Assembly: GCF_019645815.1 (NCBI RefSeq)
Contig: NZ_CP080997.1
Coordinates: 3,104,880-3,168,879, forward strand
Length of the DNA stretch: 64,000 nucleotides
Source of the DNA: Mycolicibacter heraklionensis
GTDB lineage: Bacteria > Actinomycetota > Actinomycetes > Mycobacteriales > Mycobacteriaceae
Reading direction: 5' to 3'
Position 1 is the stretch's first letter, and every line of letters begins with the position of its first letter. Below are positions 62,620 to 64,000 of this stretch, piece by piece. Both the position numbers and the translations under genes were made by a program. The notes under the pieces were generated by a model that saw only the letters and a list, made by a program, of their open reading frames with translations, did not search any database and had not been told where the DNA came from.

Positions 62620-63626
62620 GTGACCGCGCCGCGGCCGGGCAGCGCTTCGTAGACCTGACGTTCGGCGCCGCTGAGGCCGTCTAACGCAGTGACCGGCCGC
62701 GGCGGGTCGTCCGCCAATTCCCCAACCCGCCCCGCCAACTCGATCACCTCGTCGGCCCGGGTCACCAATTCGGCGCCGCCGCGCACCAGCACGTGACAAC
62801 CGGCCGATGCCGCACTTGTGACCGGACCCGGGACGGCGGCCACCGGCCGGCCCAGCAGCCGCGCCCAGGCCGCGGTGTTGGCCGCGCCGCTGCGCAGTCC
62901 CGCCTCCACCACCACCGTCACCCCTGCCAGCGCCGCCACCAGCCGGTTGCGGGTCAGAAACCGATAGCGGGCCGGGCGGACCCCGGGTGGGTATTCGGTG
63001 ACCAGCAGGCCGGTGGCGCCGACCCGATGCAGCAGCGCGGAATGCCCTGCCGGGTAGGCGATGTCGATACCCCCGGCGAGTACCGCCACGGTGGTGCCGT
63101 CTGCGGCGAGCGTGGCGCGGTGCGCCGCGCCGTCGATTCCGTAGGCGCCGCCAGAGACCACCGCCACGTCGCGTTCGGCCAGTCCGTCGGCCAGATCCGC
63201 GGCCACCAGCTCGCCGTAGGCGGTTGCGGCCCGGGTTCCGACGATCGCGGTGGCCCGCTCGGCGATCTCGTCAAGGCGCGCCGGACCCCCCGCCCAGAGC
63301 ACGAGCGGTGGCCGGCAATCCGGTTTGTCCGCGGCGTCGGCGCCCCCGAAGGCGGCGAACGCCAGCGCCGGCCACTCGTCGTCATCGGGGGTGATCAGGC
63401 GTCCTCCGCGGCGGGCGAGCACCGCCAGATCGTCAGCGGCGACATCGATCTCACGTCGGGCTTCGGTGTGACGGGCCAGCTCCGGAGCTACGGCACCGCG
63501 GCGAATCCGTTCCGCTGCCTCCACCGGGCCGACCCGATCGACCAGCGCAGCCAACTCCGGGCGCGGTGGCTCGGCAACCCGGGACAGGTAGGCCCAGGCC
63601 TGCATCCTGATGTCCGCGGCGCTCAT
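62490..63626 (-). CDS. dprA: DNA-processing protein DprA
   Basis: A 378-residue protein that loads RecA on incoming single-stranded DNA during transformation or related uptake. The Rossmann-like core has the motifs AIVGTRAATAYGE, VVSGGAYGIDGAAHRATL, GGIDIAYPAGHSALLHRV and TRNRLVAALAGVTVVVEAG. A winged-helix DML1-like tail ends the protein. ATG 63626 overlaps the comM stop by 4 bp. Mycobacteria are not known to be naturally transformable in general, so the role here is uncertain. Its 3' end is duplicated at 58745. Confidence 0.94.
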   Translation of the reverse strand: MSAADIRMQAWAYLSRVAEPPRPELAALVDRVGPVEAAERIRRGAVAPELARHTEARREIDVAADDLAVLARRGGRLITPDDDEWPALAFAAFGGADAADKPDCRPPLVLWAGGPARLDEIAERATAIVGTRAATAYGELVAADLADGLAERDVAVVSGGAYGIDGAAHRATLAADGTTVAVLAGGIDIAYPAGHSALLHRVGATGLLVTEYPPGVRPARYRFLTRNRLVAALAGVTVVVEAGLRSGAANTAAWARLLGRPVAAVPGPVTSAASAGCHVLVRGGAELVTRADEVIELAGRVGELADDPPRPVTALDGLSGAERQVYEALPGRGAVTVDQIAVASGLAPAQVFGPLAMLEVAGLVQRRDGSWGIARPKR

Positions 63627-64000
63627 CGGGCCGCGCCTGGCTGGCGGAAGCTCAGGGCTGCGGAGACCTCGTCCAACCCGGGTGAGGTCCGCCCGGCCAG
63701 GTCGCTCAGGGTCCACGCGACCCGCAGCGTGCGGTTGGCGCCGCGGATGGACAGCAGACCGCGATCCAGTGCAGCACGCAGCGGCGCCATCGCCGCGGTG
63801 CTGAGCCGGAACTTGCGGCGCAGCAGCGCTCCGCTGACCTCGGCGTTGGTGTGAAAGCCGTGCGGTGCCCACCGTTGGGCCGCGGCGGCCCGGGCCTGCG
63901 CGACCCGGGCCCGCACCGCAGCCGTCGGCTCCCCGTCTGCCGCCGAGAACGCGCCCGCCCGCACCGGATGCATCTCCACCCGCAGGTCCACTCGGTCCAG
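63623..64000 (-). CDS. comM: ComM/YifB-like Mg-chelatase-type AAA+ protein, N-terminus beyond the window
   Basis: The last 125 codons of a YifB/ComM ATPase: LDRVDLRVEMHPV (sensor region), ARVAQARAAAAQRW, and the C-terminal helix LSTAAMAPLRAALDRGLLSIRGANRTLRVAWTLSDL. ComM is a helicase that promotes branch migration during recombination of taken-up DNA. It overlaps dprA by 4 bp; the pair is co-conserved in mycobacteria (Rv2897c-Rv2896c, recalled). The ATPase Walker motifs lie outside the window. Confidence 0.92.
   Translation of the reverse strand: MDRVDLRVEMHPVRAGAFSAADGEPTAAVRARVAQARAAAAQRWAPHGFHTNAEVSGALLRRKFRLSTAAMAPLRAALDRGLLSIRGANRTLRVAWTLSDLAGRTSPGLDEVSAALSFRQPGAAR

Noticed and set aside
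1..64000. tRNA, rRNA and riboswitch genes
   Set aside because: Reading intergenic regions on both strands gave no cloverleaf, rRNA-like block or known riboswitch core; a covariance-model search would be needed to be certain.

Overview
The window is high-GC actinobacterial DNA with mycobacterial gene content throughout: mycothione reductase, EfpA, Rip1, MmpS/MmpL, a lipoprotein penicillin-binding protein, a fatty-acyl-AMP ligase, an AmiC-type amidase and a C-terminal-tail MetAP. The backbone follows, from memory, the order of the M. tuberculosis H37Rv segment Rv2840c-Rv2897c, so it comes from a Mycobacteriaceae chromosome. It is not M. tuberculosis: several H37Rv blocks are missing and others are inserted. 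The species cannot be named from the sequence. No rRNA, tRNA, CRISPR array, transposase or phage gene was seen.

Region 1 (1-14.4 kb): ylxR-nusA-rimP, a Tat-type lipoprotein/ferritin-like pair, proS, efpA with a leftover tail of a second efpA, cysG directly beside mqo, mtr, an acyl-CoA dehydrogenase, and a divergent MarR/quinone-oxidoreductase pair with two matching operators. Region 2 (14.4-31.5 kb): a secreted protein, a broken DUF222 gene, a gamma-glutamyl-amine catabolic operon (glnA4, amidotransferase, aldehyde dehydrogenase, SDR), an acyl-AMP ligase, mapB, a PBP, the ispG-rip1-dxr operon, and an AraC/VOC pair. Region 3 (31.5-46 kb): rlmN, cdsA-frr-pyrH, an inserted seven-gene ArsR/hydrogenase-4-like cluster, a MarR regulator with its operator, amiC, and rpsB-tsf with a strong terminator.

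Region 4 (46-64 kb) is the accessory part. After an M23 peptidase, a hydrolase and xerC, the short junction between the 5' end of xerC and the 3' end of an lldD-type gene (lactate monooxygenase family) occurs four times. Between the copies lie different cargoes: an MmpS/MmpL pair with an acyl-ACP-reductase-like enzyme and two paralogous membrane proteins; a full lactate-monooxygenase/viuB pair; a secreted protein; and a small Cys-rich secreted peptide sitting inside a broken second viuB. Two blocks (about 751 bp and 283 bp) appear identical between the copies. The window ends with intact dprA and the C-terminal part of comM.

The two most unusual items are this repeatedly duplicated xerC-dprA locus and the hydrogenase-like complex, whose large subunit has lost all four NiFe-binding cysteines while its small subunit keeps its Fe-S cysteines. 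Statements about H37Rv gene order are from memory and were not checked against a database.
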